A DNA stretch of 64,000 bases, from assembly GCA_040880205.1 (NCBI GenBank), contig JBBDIU010000142.1, positions 7,316 to 71,315 on the forward strand, given 5' to 3'. Below the pieces are notes generated by a model. The model had not been told where the DNA came from. It searched no databases and saw nothing but the letters and a program-made list of their open reading frames with translations. Shown here one piece after another: positions 33,237-43,037 of the stretch. Position 1 is the stretch's first letter. Every line of letters begins with the position of its first letter. Source of the stretch: WACF01 sp040880205. GTDB lineage: Bacteria; Pseudomonadota; Gammaproteobacteria; Pseudomonadales; Cellvibrionaceae. A program made the translations under genes and the position numbers.

Positions 33237-34790
33237 TCATTTAACCTGTGGCGGTGTACTAAAGGTGTGGTAAGGCGCCGGCGACGGCACTGTCCACTCC
33301 AACCCTTCGGCGCCGTCCCAGACTTTGTCTTTGTCGGCTTTCTTGCCGCCAACAATGGTGCTGATGACGTTAAACAGCAACAGAAGTTGCGCCATACCGA
33401 ACATAAATGCGCCGATGCTGGACAGCATATTAAAGTCGGCAAACTGCACCGCGTAATCGGGGACCCGCCGTTGCATACCCGCCAGGCCGACAAAATGCTG
33501 AGGGAAAAATGCCAGGTTAAAGCCGACGAAGGCTATCCAGAATTGGGTCTTGCCCAGCATTTCGTTGTACATGTTCCCAGTCCACTTGGGCAGCCAGTAG
33601 TAAATACCTGCGGTCAGACTGAAAATAGCGCCGGCTACCATGGTGTAGTGGAAATGCGCAACAACAAAATAGCTGTCGTGGTATTGAATATCAGCCGAGG
33701 CAATGCCCAGCATCAGACCCGTAAAGCCGCCCATCACAAACAAAACCACGAACGCAATGGCGAATAACATGGGGGTTTCAAATGTTAGCGAGCCTCGCCA
33801 CATGGTGGTAATCCAGTTAAACACCTTAACTCCCGTGGGAACCGCGATCAGCATGGTGGCGTACATGAAGTAAAGTTCGCCGGCGATGGGCATACCCACT
33901 GTGAACATGTGGTGCGCCCACACGATAAAGCTGAGGAAGGCGATACTGGCCGTGGCATACACCATGGACGAATAACCAAACAGGGGCTTGCGGGAAAACG
34001 CCGGAATCACCTGGGAAACCACCCCAAAACCCGGAAGAATAATAATGTATACCTCGGGATGGCCGAAGAACCAGAACACGTGCTGGAAGAGCACCGGATC
34101 GCCGCCACCCGCCGCATCGAAGAAGGAAGTGCCGAAATGGATGTCCATCAGCATCATGGTAACCGCGCCCGCCAGCACCGGCATCACCGACACCAGCAGG
34201 TAGGCGGTGATCAGCCAGGTCCAGACAAACAAGGGCATTTTCGTCAGGGTCATGCCGGGGGCGCGCAAATTGAGCACCGTGGCAATAATGTTAATGGAAC
34301 CCATAATGGACGAAGCGCCCATGATGTGAATGGCAAATATAAAGAAAGTCACCGACGGCGGCGCGTAGGTAGTGGACAAGGGGGCGTAAAAAGTCCAACC
34401 AAAATTTGGGCCGCCACCTTCCATGAACATGGTGGACGCCAGCATCAAAAAGGCAAACGGGAGGATCCAGAAACTCCAGTTGTTCATGCGCGGAAGGGCC
34501 ATGTCTGGAGCGCCGATCATCATCGGGATCATCCAGTTCGCCAAGCCGACGAAGGCGGGCATAATGGCACCGAACACCATCACCAGGCCGTGCATGGTGG
34601 TCATCTGATTGAAAAACTCGGGGTCGACAATTTGCAGGCCGGGCTGAAATAGCTCCGCGCGAATAATCATCGCGAAGGCGCCGCCCAACAGAAACATAGC
34701 CATGCTGAACCACAAGTACAGCGTGCCTATGTCTTTGTGGTTAGTCGTAAACAACCAACGACCAATGCCTTTTGCAGGACCGTGTGCCAC
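33237..34790 (-). CDS. coxA: Cytochrome c oxidase subunit I (aa3 type)
   Basis: A 517-residue heme-copper oxidase catalytic subunit with twelve membrane segments. TTNHKDIGTLYLWF opens it; MTTMHGLVMVFG contains a low-spin heme His; FFGHPEVYIIILPGFG has the CuB His linked to Tyr; WAHHMFTVGM gives further CuB ligands; and VVAHFHYTMVAGAIF binds the two hemes. The K and D channel residues appear present. It is 11 bp after coxB. Confidence 0.97.
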   Translation of the reverse strand: MAHGPAKGIGRWLFTTNHKDIGTLYLWFSMAMFLLGGAFAMIIRAELFQPGLQIVDPEFFNQMTTMHGLVMVFGAIMPAFVGLANWMIPMMIGAPDMALPRMNNWSFWILPFAFLMLASTMFMEGGGPNFGWTFYAPLSTTYAPPSVTFFIFAIHIMGASSIMGSINIIATVLNLRAPGMTLTKMPLFVWTWLITAYLLVSVMPVLAGAVTMMLMDIHFGTSFFDAAGGGDPVLFQHVFWFFGHPEVYIIILPGFGVVSQVIPAFSRKPLFGYSSMVYATASIAFLSFIVWAHHMFTVGMPIAGELYFMYATMLIAVPTGVKVFNWITTMWRGSLTFETPMLFAIAFVVLFVMGGFTGLMLGIASADIQYHDSYFVVAHFHYTMVAGAIFSLTAGIYYWLPKWTGNMYNEMLGKTQFWIAFVGFNLAFFPQHFVGLAGMQRRVPDYAVQFADFNMLSSIGAFMFGMAQLLLLFNVISTIVGGKKADKDKVWDGAEGLEWTVPSPAPYHTFSTPPQVK

Positions 34791-34801
34791 TGTTTACTCT
34801 C

Positions 34802-35965
34802 CTATTGTTCGAACTGTAATACGTCGACGGGCTGAACTTGATCGCCCATGTCATTACCAAAGGCGTTACGTTGGAAGGTAACGACGGCTGCGGTTTCAAC
34901 CGGCGTCAGCTGTGCGCCGAAAGCCTGCATCGCGGTTCCCGGAACGCCATTGACCACGACGTCCAAGTGTTCTTCGATGGTGCCAGTGGCAACGGCGCTG
35001 CCCCGAATGGCCGGAAACGCACCCGGAACACCTTCGCCGTTTGGCCCATGGCAGGAAGCACAAGAGCGGTTGTAAACGGATTGCCCTTGCGAATAGAGAT
35101 CCTCGAAGGAAAAAGTCTGGCCGGCCAGCTCGCGCATTTCCGCGGCGAAGGCTTGCTGTTCGGCGATCCACTGGTCAAACTCTTCCTCTTCCACCGCTTT
35201 CACCACAAAGGGCATAAAGCCGTGATCACGGCCGCACAGCTCCGCACAGACGCCCCGGTAAACTCCGGGCTCCTCGATTTTGGCCCAGGATTCGCGCACA
35301 AATCCCGGTATTGCGTCTCGCTTGACGCCCAGATCGGGGACCCACCAGGAGTGAATGACGTCGTTGGCGGTTACCAGAAAACGGATTTTTTTGTTGATCG
35401 GCAGTACCAAGGGGCGGTCAACTTCGAGCAGGTAATTGGGAACGGTTCTAGGATCAATACCAGAACCGAGCTGCCGGGCGGCATTGCTGTCTTCGTGCAG
35501 ATTGGAAAAAAAGCTCACATTGCGGCCCAGGTATTCGTACTGCCATTTCCACTGGTAACCGGTTATTACCACATCCATATCCACGTCGGTGTCGGTGTCG
35601 TAGAGATGAATCAATGATCGGGTTGCGGGAATCGCCATGGCGACAAGAATGAGGAAGGGCACCGCGGTCCAAAAGATCTCCAGGCCGAGGTGCTCATGGA
35701 ATTGTGAAGCCTGGGGATGTTTGGATTTGCGGTGCGCATACATGGTGTAGGCGAGCGCGGCAAATACGACAACGCTGATGGCCACACAGATGATGAAAAT
35801 CAACATGTGCAGCCCATAAATTTCCTGGCTGACAGGTGTTACGCCCCGGGTCATATTGACCCCCCAACGCTCGGCTTCGTTCGCGATCGCCTGGTGGCCT
35901 GTCAGGCCTAGCAGGATTGCGAAACCTAGCAGCTGGTGGAAAAGCAGTTTGGCTCTTCTCAACAT
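34802..35965 (-). CDS. coxB: Cytochrome c oxidase subunit II with fused cytochrome c domain
   Basis: A 387-residue subunit. A signal peptide, two transmembrane helices (about 50-75 and 95-115), a CuA cupredoxin domain with CAELCGRDHGFM, then a C-terminal cytochrome c domain with CASCH. The fused heme domain suggests direct electron intake from soluble donors such as cytochromes c4/c5 encoded in the same window. It is the first gene of coxB-coxA-ctaG-coxC. Confidence 0.96.
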   Translation of the reverse strand: MLRRAKLLFHQLLGFAILLGLTGHQAIANEAERWGVNMTRGVTPVSQEIYGLHMLIFIICVAISVVVFAALAYTMYAHRKSKHPQASQFHEHLGLEIFWTAVPFLILVAMAIPATRSLIHLYDTDTDVDMDVVITGYQWKWQYEYLGRNVSFFSNLHEDSNAARQLGSGIDPRTVPNYLLEVDRPLVLPINKKIRFLVTANDVIHSWWVPDLGVKRDAIPGFVRESWAKIEEPGVYRGVCAELCGRDHGFMPFVVKAVEEEEFDQWIAEQQAFAAEMRELAGQTFSFEDLYSQGQSVYNRSCASCHGPNGEGVPGAFPAIRGSAVATGTIEEHLDVVVNGVPGTAMQAFGAQLTPVETAAVVTFQRNAFGNDMGDQVQPVDVLQFEQ

Positions 35966-36633
35966 CGCCCGTTGTCTCCGTATTGCAAATTAAAACTGAT
36001 GGTCCGAATCTAAGCAGAGAGCCCGAAGCACCTACTTCCTATCTTCCTGTTCCTGTTCGCCCCTTTTTGCATCGCCATCCCGGTGCCGATATTTCACCGA
36101 TCGCTTGGGACGGTAATGGCCGGGACCAGGCATAGCCCGGCGCTGGGCACGACTGCCTGGTGATTGGCAGGCGTGCACCGGCAAGGCCGAAGCAATTCCC
36201 GTCGAATATCTTGCTATGGGCACACCTGGATGGGAGGAGCGGTCTACAAAGCGCGCGTAGGGAGCCACATACCCTTACGTAAGTCAAGGACTTAGTGCCG
36301 AGGTAATGATCCAAGTCGACTGGGGCGCGTATTTTACAGAGTTAAAAAAAAATTTCAGTAGTTGCGGCGCGCCAAATAGCCAAAATAAGGCCGCTTTATG
36401 GAACTCTTCGAAGCCCCCCGAAGTGTGCGCACACCTTCCGCGGCGGCCCGACAATCGGATATGCGTCCCATTGGTCGCCACCGAACGGCCGAACGGCCCG
36501 ACGCTGCTGGTAGGGAAGCAACTATTATTGGGTCTCACTTGTTTTTGCAGAGCTTTAGTTTATTTTTAGTAGGAGCAGCAGCACGCGCCACGTCCGGTTT
36601 GACCCAGCGTGGCGGTCACAACCGGGAAATAGC
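35966..36633. other. Divergent intergenic region upstream of coxB
   Basis: About 670 bp with no supported gene; short frames on both strands lack ribosome sites and domains. It must hold the cox operon promoter and that of the gene at 36634. I found no convincing -35/-10 pair or palindrome. Confidence 0.4.
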
Positions 36634-37311
36634 ATGAGCGCTAGCAAGACCCAGCAGATTCGCGAGATAATTCGCCGCACCAAGGCCCAGGATAGCGAAA
36701 TTGTCCTGCTCCAGGCGGTGGTGCTTGATAGCGTACCCCGCCTGCACGGCGCCATTCAGCTGCCACCCAAGAATGCGGAAGCAACGCTAACTGATTTTAC
36801 CCTCCGTTACATTGATCACGTACCCAATTTCATCGACGCCCTGGCGGGCCTGACCCGCGAGGCTGGTATCTATGACTACGCCTCCATCTTCCTCAATATC
36901 GCCCAGGATTTTTTCCTCCAACCCCCCGACGCCATTAAACCGCGCGAGGGCCTGACAGCCCTGCTGCATGAAGCTTACTTGGCACACCGGTTGATTGAGG
37001 AGGTAAATGACCGCGTGGTGGGTCGCTGCGGCATACCGCTGGCACCCATGGATATGACGCGAGCCAACCTCGTCGTACACCAATTGATAGGTGAACCTTT
37101 TGCCAACGACCTGGATTTCGTCGTGCATTATTCAACGGAACTGCACATGAACAAGGAACACTTGATGGACAATGCGGCCTTCCACCGCTATGTGCAGGAG
37201 CACGCGATGCGCGGCTGGGATATCGAGCTGGACCGTTGGCCCTGCTTGGCCGAGGATTTGTCTATCAATCTTTCGTTGCGAGCCGACGAAGAGCCTCGGG
37301 CGATTCATTGA
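36634..37311 (+). CDS. Conserved hypothetical protein, function unknown
   Basis: A 225-residue, apparently soluble, mostly helical protein. No domain is recognised. Features include an N-terminal IREIIRRTKAQDSEIVLLQ, a central YIDHVPNFIDALAGLTREAGIYDYASIFLNIAQDFFL and a LIEEVNDRVVGRCGIPLAP stretch. It has no signal peptide or membrane segment. Codon usage and composition match its neighbours, so recent transfer is not indicated. It is monocistronic and is followed by the large hairpin at 37362. Confidence 0.7.
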   Translation: MSASKTQQIREIIRRTKAQDSEIVLLQAVVLDSVPRLHGAIQLPPKNAEATLTDFTLRYIDHVPNFIDALAGLTREAGIYDYASIFLNIAQDFFLQPPDAIKPREGLTALLHEAYLAHRLIEEVNDRVVGRCGIPLAPMDMTRANLVVHQLIGEPFANDLDFVVHYSTELHMNKEHLMDNAAFHRYVQEHAMRGWDIELDRWPCLAEDLSINLSLRADEEPRAIH

Positions 37312-37361
37312 GGTGTGAGATGAATGGCACTTTGTTAAGGGATTTTACGGGGCATTACCCC

Positions 37362-37475
37362 GGTTGCGGTCTTGGGAGTGCCTTTTTGAGACGCGCCGTA
37401 AACCCTTCCATGGGGGCTCGGATGCAGCATCCCTGCTGCATACGGTCTCGAAAAGGCACTCCCAAGACCGCAACC
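37362..37475. repeat. Large hairpin with 31-bp arms and an internal stem
   Basis: Left arm 37362-37392 and right arm 37445-37475 are complementary over 31 bp with one mismatch (a G-T pair on one strand). The 52-bp interior contains ATGCAGCA-TCCC-TGCTGCAT (37422-37441), a perfect 8-bp hairpin. There is no T-run, so it is not a simple terminator. It resembles dispersed intergenic palindromic repeats of marine gammaproteobacteria. Confidence 0.9.
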
Positions 37476-37544
37476 TACAGCGTCGACTAGCTTAGCTAAG
37501 TGCCTGTTAGATGTGAGAAAAGTACGGGTCTCTTTGTAATAGCG

Positions 37545-37793
37545 TCAATCGTTTGGGTTTATTATTTTTACGATCTCTACTTCATCATCCGGGCTCGGTT
37601 TCGCTGCGGGGCGGTTCACGCGGGTAGGTAGTTCCTCGGGGGCTTGCGCAAAATTGGCCTGTTCCGCAAAATCACAGTTCACACATTCGCGATGGTCCCG
37701 TTCGTTTTCCCTGTACATTACGATTGTGTCCATGGCTTTGCAGCGGGGGCAAACGGCGCCGGCGATAAAGCGGCGTTTACTGCTTCGATTCAT
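37545..37793 (-). CDS. yheV: YheV family zinc-ribbon protein (DUF2387)
   Basis: An 82-residue protein with two cysteine pairs, CPRC (15-18) and CVNC (37-40), forming a zinc ribbon, with an acidic, Pro-rich C-terminus. It overlaps prlC by 4 bp, the usual pairing for this family. Its role is unknown; it may bind nucleic acid or assist another protein. Confidence 0.85.
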   Translation of the reverse strand: MNRSSKRRFIAGAVCPRCKAMDTIVMYRENERDHRECVNCDFAEQANFAQAPEELPTRVNRPAAKPSPDDEVEIVKIINPND

Positions 37794-39895
37794 GGCAATT
37801 GTTCCCCTTGCTCGCTGATACCCGAATGGCGCAGCAGGGCTTCGATACTCGGCTCGCGACCCCGGAATTTTACAAACAAGTCTTTGGCATCTTCTGAGCC
37901 ACCCTGCTCCAAAACGGTATGGAGAAAATGTTTTGCCGTGGACTCGTCAAAAATTCCTCGTTCTTCGAACAAGGAAAATGCATCGCTTGACAGGACTTCC
38001 GCCCATTTGTAACTGTAGTAACCTGCCGCATAGCCGCCGGCAAAAATGTGGGAAAAGCTGTTTTGAAATTTGTTGTAGGCTGGCGGACTAATCACGGCGA
38101 CCTGTTCGCGTATCTCGTTTAGTAGTGCTTGCGGGTCGCGCGGATTTTGCGGGTCGTATTCGAGGTGCAAGCGAAAATCAAATAATGAGAATTCCAATTG
38201 TCGCGCCATTTGCATTGCGGATTGATGATTTTTTGCCCTCAGTAATTTTTGCAATAGCTCCTCTGGTAAGGGGTCCCCGGTTTGGTAGTTCGCTGAGATA
38301 AGTGGGATAACCGCTTCGTGCCAACACCAATTTTCCAAAAATTGACTTGGCAACTCCACTCCGTCCCAGGCTACGCCATTGATCCCGCTTACCGAGGGAC
38401 AATCGATTTGAGTCAGCATGTGGTGTAGGCCGTGGCCGAATTCGTGGAAAAGTGTTCGCACTTCGGAATGAGTGAGCAGGGAGGGCCGCTTGGACGTGGG
38501 TGCGGTAAAATTGCAGGTTAGGTAAGCCACTGGTAGCTGGATGCCGGTCTCCATTTTACGCCGCACCCGGCACTCGCCCATCCATGCTCCACCGCGTTTG
38601 TTATCCCGCGCGTAGATGTCCAGATAAAAGCCGGCTATCGGCTTGCCGCCACGCTTTACCCGGTAAAAATGGGCGTCCTGGTGCCATGTGGCGACTTTTT
38701 CGTCCGCCTCAATAGCAACATCGAATAAACGGCCGGCCACTTTGAACAAGCCTTCGATTACCTTGGTTACTGGGAAATAGGGCCTCAACTCTTCTTCGGA
38801 TATTGCGAATACATCCTGGCGCTGCTTTTCCGAGTAGTAGGCGAGATCCCAGGGTTCCAATTCCTCAACGCCGAACTTTTCTTTCGCGAAGGTTTTAAGT
38901 TGCGCAAATTCCCGTAGCGCGGCCGGGCGGGAAGTTTTTGCCAATTCGATTAGAAAGTTCATGACTTCGTCGGTACTACCTGCCATTTTGGTGGCCAAGG
39001 AGCGCTCGGCGTAATTGGCAAAGCCCAGCAGCTGAGCCAGTTCGTGCCGCAGTGCCAACACCTCGTCAATGATGGGCTGGTTGTCCCATGCCGTTGGGTC
39101 CTTTCCCCCAATAGCCACGCCGTGGGCGGATGCCCGCGCGGAAAAAGCGCGATACACTTCTTCCCGCAATTGCCTATCTTTCGCGTGAGTCATGATCGCG
39201 ATATAGGCTGGCGCATCAAGTGTGATCACGTGGCCCTCGATTTTTTTGTCGCGCGCCGCCTGGCTGGTATTGTCGAGTGCGGATTCGGGAAGTCCCGCGA
39301 GCCGTGTCTTGTCCTCGATAATTTTGTACCAACCCTGAGTGGCATCCATGACGTTATTGGCGAACTGGGTGGACAGTTCCGACAAACGCTTTTTGATTTC
39401 ACCGTAGCGATGTTTCCGCTCTTCCGGCAAGGCAACACCCGCCAGGTGAAAATCACGGATGTGGTTTTTGATTGTTTTCTGTTGTGCTCTGTCGAAGCGC
39501 TGGAAGGCGGGGCTGCTTGCCAGGGATTCAAACGCGCGGAACAGGGTTTCATTTTGGCTGATTTCGGTGTTGTATTCGGTCAGCTTCTGTAATGCCTGCT
39601 GATAAATCTCGCGCAGTTCCGGGGAATTTGCCACTGCGTTAAGGTGGCTTACTGGCGACCAGGCGCTGGCCAGCTTGTCTTCGCGCGCTTCGAAGGGCGC
39701 AACCAGATTGTTCCAGCTTGGCTCCAGCTGCTTGGTTAACTGTTCCGTCAGGGCACGACGGTTGTCGTCGATGATTTTGTCGATTGCCAGCAGGACATGT
39801 GCTGTCTGAATACGATCAAAGGGTGGCAAATCGACAGTTTCCAACAGGGGGTTGGTTGCGTCGTTTTCCGGTTGGGCTGATTCGGACTGTTTCAC
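37790..39895 (-). CDS. prlC: Oligopeptidase A (M3 metallopeptidase)
   Basis: A 701-residue cytoplasmic zinc peptidase degrading short peptides, including cleaved signal peptides. The zinc motif HEFGH is at 484-488, in TLFHEFGHGLHHML, and the third ligand Glu follows in NGVAWDGVELPSQFLENW. It is slightly longer than the E. coli enzyme (680). It overlaps yheV. Confidence 0.95.
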   Translation of the reverse strand: MKQSESAQPENDATNPLLETVDLPPFDRIQTAHVLLAIDKIIDDNRRALTEQLTKQLEPSWNNLVAPFEAREDKLASAWSPVSHLNAVANSPELREIYQQALQKLTEYNTEISQNETLFRAFESLASSPAFQRFDRAQQKTIKNHIRDFHLAGVALPEERKHRYGEIKKRLSELSTQFANNVMDATQGWYKIIEDKTRLAGLPESALDNTSQAARDKKIEGHVITLDAPAYIAIMTHAKDRQLREEVYRAFSARASAHGVAIGGKDPTAWDNQPIIDEVLALRHELAQLLGFANYAERSLATKMAGSTDEVMNFLIELAKTSRPAALREFAQLKTFAKEKFGVEELEPWDLAYYSEKQRQDVFAISEEELRPYFPVTKVIEGLFKVAGRLFDVAIEADEKVATWHQDAHFYRVKRGGKPIAGFYLDIYARDNKRGGAWMGECRVRRKMETGIQLPVAYLTCNFTAPTSKRPSLLTHSEVRTLFHEFGHGLHHMLTQIDCPSVSGINGVAWDGVELPSQFLENWCWHEAVIPLISANYQTGDPLPEELLQKLLRAKNHQSAMQMARQLEFSLFDFRLHLEYDPQNPRDPQALLNEIREQVAVISPPAYNKFQNSFSHIFAGGYAAGYYSYKWAEVLSSDAFSLFEERGIFDESTAKHFLHTVLEQGGSEDAKDLFVKFRGREPSIEALLRHSGISEQGEQLP

Positions 39896-40046
39896 TTTGA
39901 TGTGTCCCTCACTACTGATCAGTTGCCGACAATTCGGTTGTTAACTTGCTTGTGGATCCAGCCGACCCGGGGCTCAAGATTAGCTATGTTACACTGCTGC
40001 GATACGGCTAGTGCCCTTCACCTATTTTATCCGGTAAACCGTGTTT

Positions 40047-40604
40047 ATGAATTCCATTCGCGCTTATGATGATATTTCGCCCATTTTGGAAGCGGGCGTT
40101 TATGTGGACCCGATGGCAAGCGTCATTGGCGATGTTGTGATCGGCCGGGACTCTTCCGTTTGGCCGTTTGCGGTCTTGCGCGGCGACGTCAATCAAATTC
40201 GCATCGGGGAACGAACCAGTATCCAGGATGGCAGTGTGGGACATGTGACCCACAAGAGCGACGCACTGCCAGATGGTTGGCCGCTGATAGTGGGCGACGA
40301 TGTCACGGTTGGACACAAAGTCGTGCTTCATGGTTGCAATATTGGCAATCGGGTCTTGGTGGGAATCGGCTCCATTGTGCTGGACGGTGTTGTGGTCGAA
40401 GACGATGTGATGATCGGTGCCGGTACGCTGGTGCCGCCCGGCAAGGTGTTGGAAAGCGGTTATCTCTACCTCGGCAGCCCTTGTAAGCGGGCGCGGGCGC
40501 TGAAGGATACGGAGCTGAAGCACTTGTCCTATTCGGCCCGACATTACGCAAAACTGAAAGATACTTACTTGGCGGGTCGCAATCGAGGCGCGCAACCAAC
40601 TTAG
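40047..40604 (+). CDS. Gamma-carbonic anhydrase family protein (YrdA-like)
   Basis: A 185-residue left-handed beta-helix protein built of hexapeptide repeats. Metal-binding histidines are visible in VGHVTH and VGHKVVLHGCNIG. YrdA relatives bind zinc and may lack strong carbonic anhydrase activity, so the activity is unproven. The ATG at 40047 is preferred; a GTG 6 bp earlier is in frame. Its stop codon overlaps the aroE stop (convergent, 4 bp). Confidence 0.88.
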   Translation: MNSIRAYDDISPILEAGVYVDPMASVIGDVVIGRDSSVWPFAVLRGDVNQIRIGERTSIQDGSVGHVTHKSDALPDGWPLIVGDDVTVGHKVVLHGCNIGNRVLVGIGSIVLDGVVVEDDVMIGAGTLVPPGKVLESGYLYLGSPCKRARALKDTELKHLSYSARHYAKLKDTYLAGRNRGAQPT

Positions 40605-41422
40605 CCGCGGATCAGCTCGATAACGGGCCTGGTCTTCGGCCGTACGCCGCGCCAGAGGTAAAAGGATTCCGCCGCCTGCTCCACTAGCATCCCCAGTCCG
40701 TCCGCCAGCTCGCTCAAGCCTTGGGCCCGCCCCCAACGCAAAAAAGCCGTGGGCTCATTGCCGTAGGCCATGTCGTAGCAGGCAGTCTGTGCGGTGATTT
40801 GCGCTTCGGTAACCGGCGGCGCCTCCCCGTGAAGGCTCATCGAGGTGCCGTTGATGATCAGGTCAAAGATTTCCCCAGGTAAGGCATCGAGACCGCATCC
40901 GACCACGGTGCCCAGGGCCCCGAATTCCTCCGCAAGCTGCTCGGCTTTGCTCACCGTTCGATTGGCTATCCAAATTGCGTAAGGGTTTTGTTCCAACAGG
41001 GGACCCAGCACGCCGCGCACCGCACCACCGGCACCCAGGACCAGAATTCGCCTGCCGCGCAATTGCCATCGCAGGTTGTCGGTGAGGTCGCGGACCAGGC
41101 CACAACCGTCGGTATTGTCACCGAGAATGCTGCCGTTCGTTTCAAGTTTGAGGGTGTTGACCGCGCCGGCCAGCTTGGCGCGCGTGGTCAGGGAATCGGC
41201 AAATTGGAAGGCCAACTCCTTAAGCGGCAAGGTGATGTTGAGACCGCTGCCCCCCAGCTCGAAAAACTCCCGACAAACCTCGGTAAATTCCTCAGGTGCA
41301 ACCTCCTGCTTGGTGTACATCAGGTCTTCTCGCGTCTGTTCGGCGAATAGGCGGTGAATTTCTGGCGACCGTGAATGCACAACCGGGCTGCCGAAAACCG
41401 CGTACAGGTGGGGCTCGAACAT
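40601..41422 (-). CDS. aroE: Shikimate dehydrogenase
   Basis: A 273-residue NADP-dependent enzyme reducing 3-dehydroshikimate in aromatic amino-acid synthesis. The substrate side has VVHSRSPEIHRLF, NITLPLKELAF (catalytic Lys) and NTDGCGLVRDL (Asp); the NADP domain has VLGAGGAVRGVLGPL and the NRTVSK dinucleotide loop. A 68-bp gap separates it from hemF upstream. Confidence 0.95.
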   Translation of the reverse strand: MFEPHLYAVFGSPVVHSRSPEIHRLFAEQTREDLMYTKQEVAPEEFTEVCREFFELGGSGLNITLPLKELAFQFADSLTTRAKLAGAVNTLKLETNGSILGDNTDGCGLVRDLTDNLRWQLRGRRILVLGAGGAVRGVLGPLLEQNPYAIWIANRTVSKAEQLAEEFGALGTVVGCGLDALPGEIFDLIINGTSMSLHGEAPPVTEAQITAQTACYDMAYGNEPTAFLRWGRAQGLSELADGLGMLVEQAAESFYLWRGVRPKTRPVIELIRG

Positions 41423-41490
41423 GAATACCTCTGTTCAGGGGGACGCCCAGTAAAAGCTGCCTGCCCATTACACGCGTCGCGTGAAAGTTT

Positions 41491-42405
41491 TTATTGCGCG
41501 AGCCAGTCCTTGCAGGGCAGAAACTTTTCCGTCAGCTCGGCTTCGGGAGAGCCGGGTTCCGGATGCCAGTCGTAGTCCCATTTTACTGTGGGCGGCAAAG
41601 ACATCAATATGGACTCGGTGCGACCGCCACTTTGCAGGCCGAACAGCGTACCCCGATCGTAGACCAGATTGAACTCCACATAGCGACCGCGCCGGTGGAG
41701 CTGAAAATCTTTTTCCCGCTCGCCGTAGGGCAGGTTTTTTCGTTTTTGCACGATGGGTTGATAAGCTTCGATATAGCTGTCACCAACCGCGCGCATCAGA
41801 GCGAAGCTCTTGTCAAAGCCCAACTCATTGAAATCATCAAAAAACAAGCCCCCGATGCCGCGCGATTCGCCGCGATGCTTGAGATAGAAATAGTCGTCAC
41901 ACCATTGCTTGAAGCGTGGATAAAGGTCTTGTCCAAACGGCTCTACCGCCCTGCGAGCCGTTTCGTGCCACGCACGGCAATCATCTTCGTTGCCATAATA
42001 AGGTGTGAGATCGTAACCACCGCCAAACCACCACACCGCCTCCGCGCCCTCCTGTTCGGCCACAAAGAAGCGCACGTTGGCGTGGCTGGTGGGCACATAG
42101 GGATTGTGGGGGTGAATGACCAGCGACACCCCCATCGCCTCGAAACGGCGCCCCGCCAATTCCGGCCGATGCGCGGTTGCCGAGGCTGGCATTGTGGCCC
42201 CGAGCACATGGGAAAAATTAACCCCGCCTTTTTCGATGACGGAACCGTTGGCCAGCACTCGCGAGCGGCCGCCGCCACCTTCTTCCCGTTGCCAGTTATC
42301 TTCGGCGAAATCGTTGCTGCCATCTTCCTTGGCCAGCCGTCGGCAGATCCGGTCCTGCAAATCGAGCAGATACTCTTTGACGGCGTTTTTGTCCATATCG
42401 CTCAT
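41491..42405 (-). CDS. hemF: Oxygen-dependent coproporphyrinogen III oxidase
   Basis: A 304-residue enzyme that decarboxylates coproporphyrinogen III to protoporphyrinogen IX with O2 in heme synthesis. GVNFSHVLGATMPASATAHRPELAGRRFEAMGVSLVIHPHNPYVPTSHANVRFF covers the active-site histidines; WFGGGYDLTPYYG and EFNLVYDRGTLFGLQSGGRTESILMSLPP are typical. It supports the heme-rich respiratory chain encoded nearby. Confidence 0.96.
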   Translation of the reverse strand: MSDMDKNAVKEYLLDLQDRICRRLAKEDGSNDFAEDNWQREEGGGGRSRVLANGSVIEKGGVNFSHVLGATMPASATAHRPELAGRRFEAMGVSLVIHPHNPYVPTSHANVRFFVAEQEGAEAVWWFGGGYDLTPYYGNEDDCRAWHETARRAVEPFGQDLYPRFKQWCDDYFYLKHRGESRGIGGLFFDDFNELGFDKSFALMRAVGDSYIEAYQPIVQKRKNLPYGEREKDFQLHRRGRYVEFNLVYDRGTLFGLQSGGRTESILMSLPPTVKWDYDWHPEPGSPEAELTEKFLPCKDWLAQ

Positions 42406-42470
42406 GGCTGACCCTCGTTGCCGGTATGAATTTTGGCGCTGATGATAAAGCGATGGTTATTCTAGCCGGC

Positions 42471-43037
42471 TCAGGCCTTGCGCAGGACGACACCGGTCAA
42501 TAGATCGCGTATTTCCGTGGGTTTCGCCGCACTGCCGACCTCGCCGGGCGCAAGGGCGGCAAGCCGATCCCCAAACTGCCGCTCGACCGCGCTTGCATCG
42601 CGCGCTTCCGGCTGGCCAGCGACATTGGCGGAAGTGGAGACAATCGGCCCCCGGCAGGCATGGCATAGGGCCACAACAATAGGGTGAGCGCTTACTCGCA
42701 ACGCAACTGCCGGATGATCACCGCGAATCCACGGCGGCGCCCTTCCATTGTCCGGCACCAGCCAGGTGACCGGGCCTGGCCAACTGTTTTCCAGTGTTTG
42801 CCGTTGCTTAGTGGAGAGGTCGTTCAAATAGGGCGCCAGTTGTTCGATACTGGCCGCCACCAGGATAAGGCCCTTGTCGACCGACCGATTCTTCAGCTCG
42901 AGCAGTTTGTTGACAGCCGCCTGGCTGTGCGGATCGCAACCCAGCCCCCACACAGCTTCTGTCGGGTAAGCGATCACTTCACCCTGGCCAATGAGGCGGC
43001 CGATCCGCCGAATCTCGGGATGCCTAGCCCAATCCAT
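42471..43037 (-). CDS. tsaC: Threonylcarbamoyl-AMP synthase TsaC (Sua5/YrdC)
   Basis: A 188-residue YrdC-domain enzyme making threonylcarbamoyl-AMP from threonine, bicarbonate and ATP for t6A tRNA modification. GEVIAYPTEAVWGLGCDP, LKNRSVDKGLILVA and PIVSTSANVAG are diagnostic. The ATG at 43037 overlaps the end of purE by 14 bp; the frame is open further upstream but out of family. Confidence 0.92.
   Translation of the reverse strand: MDWARHPEIRRIGRLIGQGEVIAYPTEAVWGLGCDPHSQAAVNKLLELKNRSVDKGLILVAASIEQLAPYLNDLSTKQRQTLENSWPGPVTWLVPDNGRAPPWIRGDHPAVALRVSAHPIVVALCHACRGPIVSTSANVAGQPEARDASAVERQFGDRLAALAPGEVGSAAKPTEIRDLLTGVVLRKA

Noticed and set aside
33909..34652. 247-codon plus-strand frame, His- and Arg-rich
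   Set aside because: Antisense to coxA; the composition reflects the complement of membrane-helix codons.
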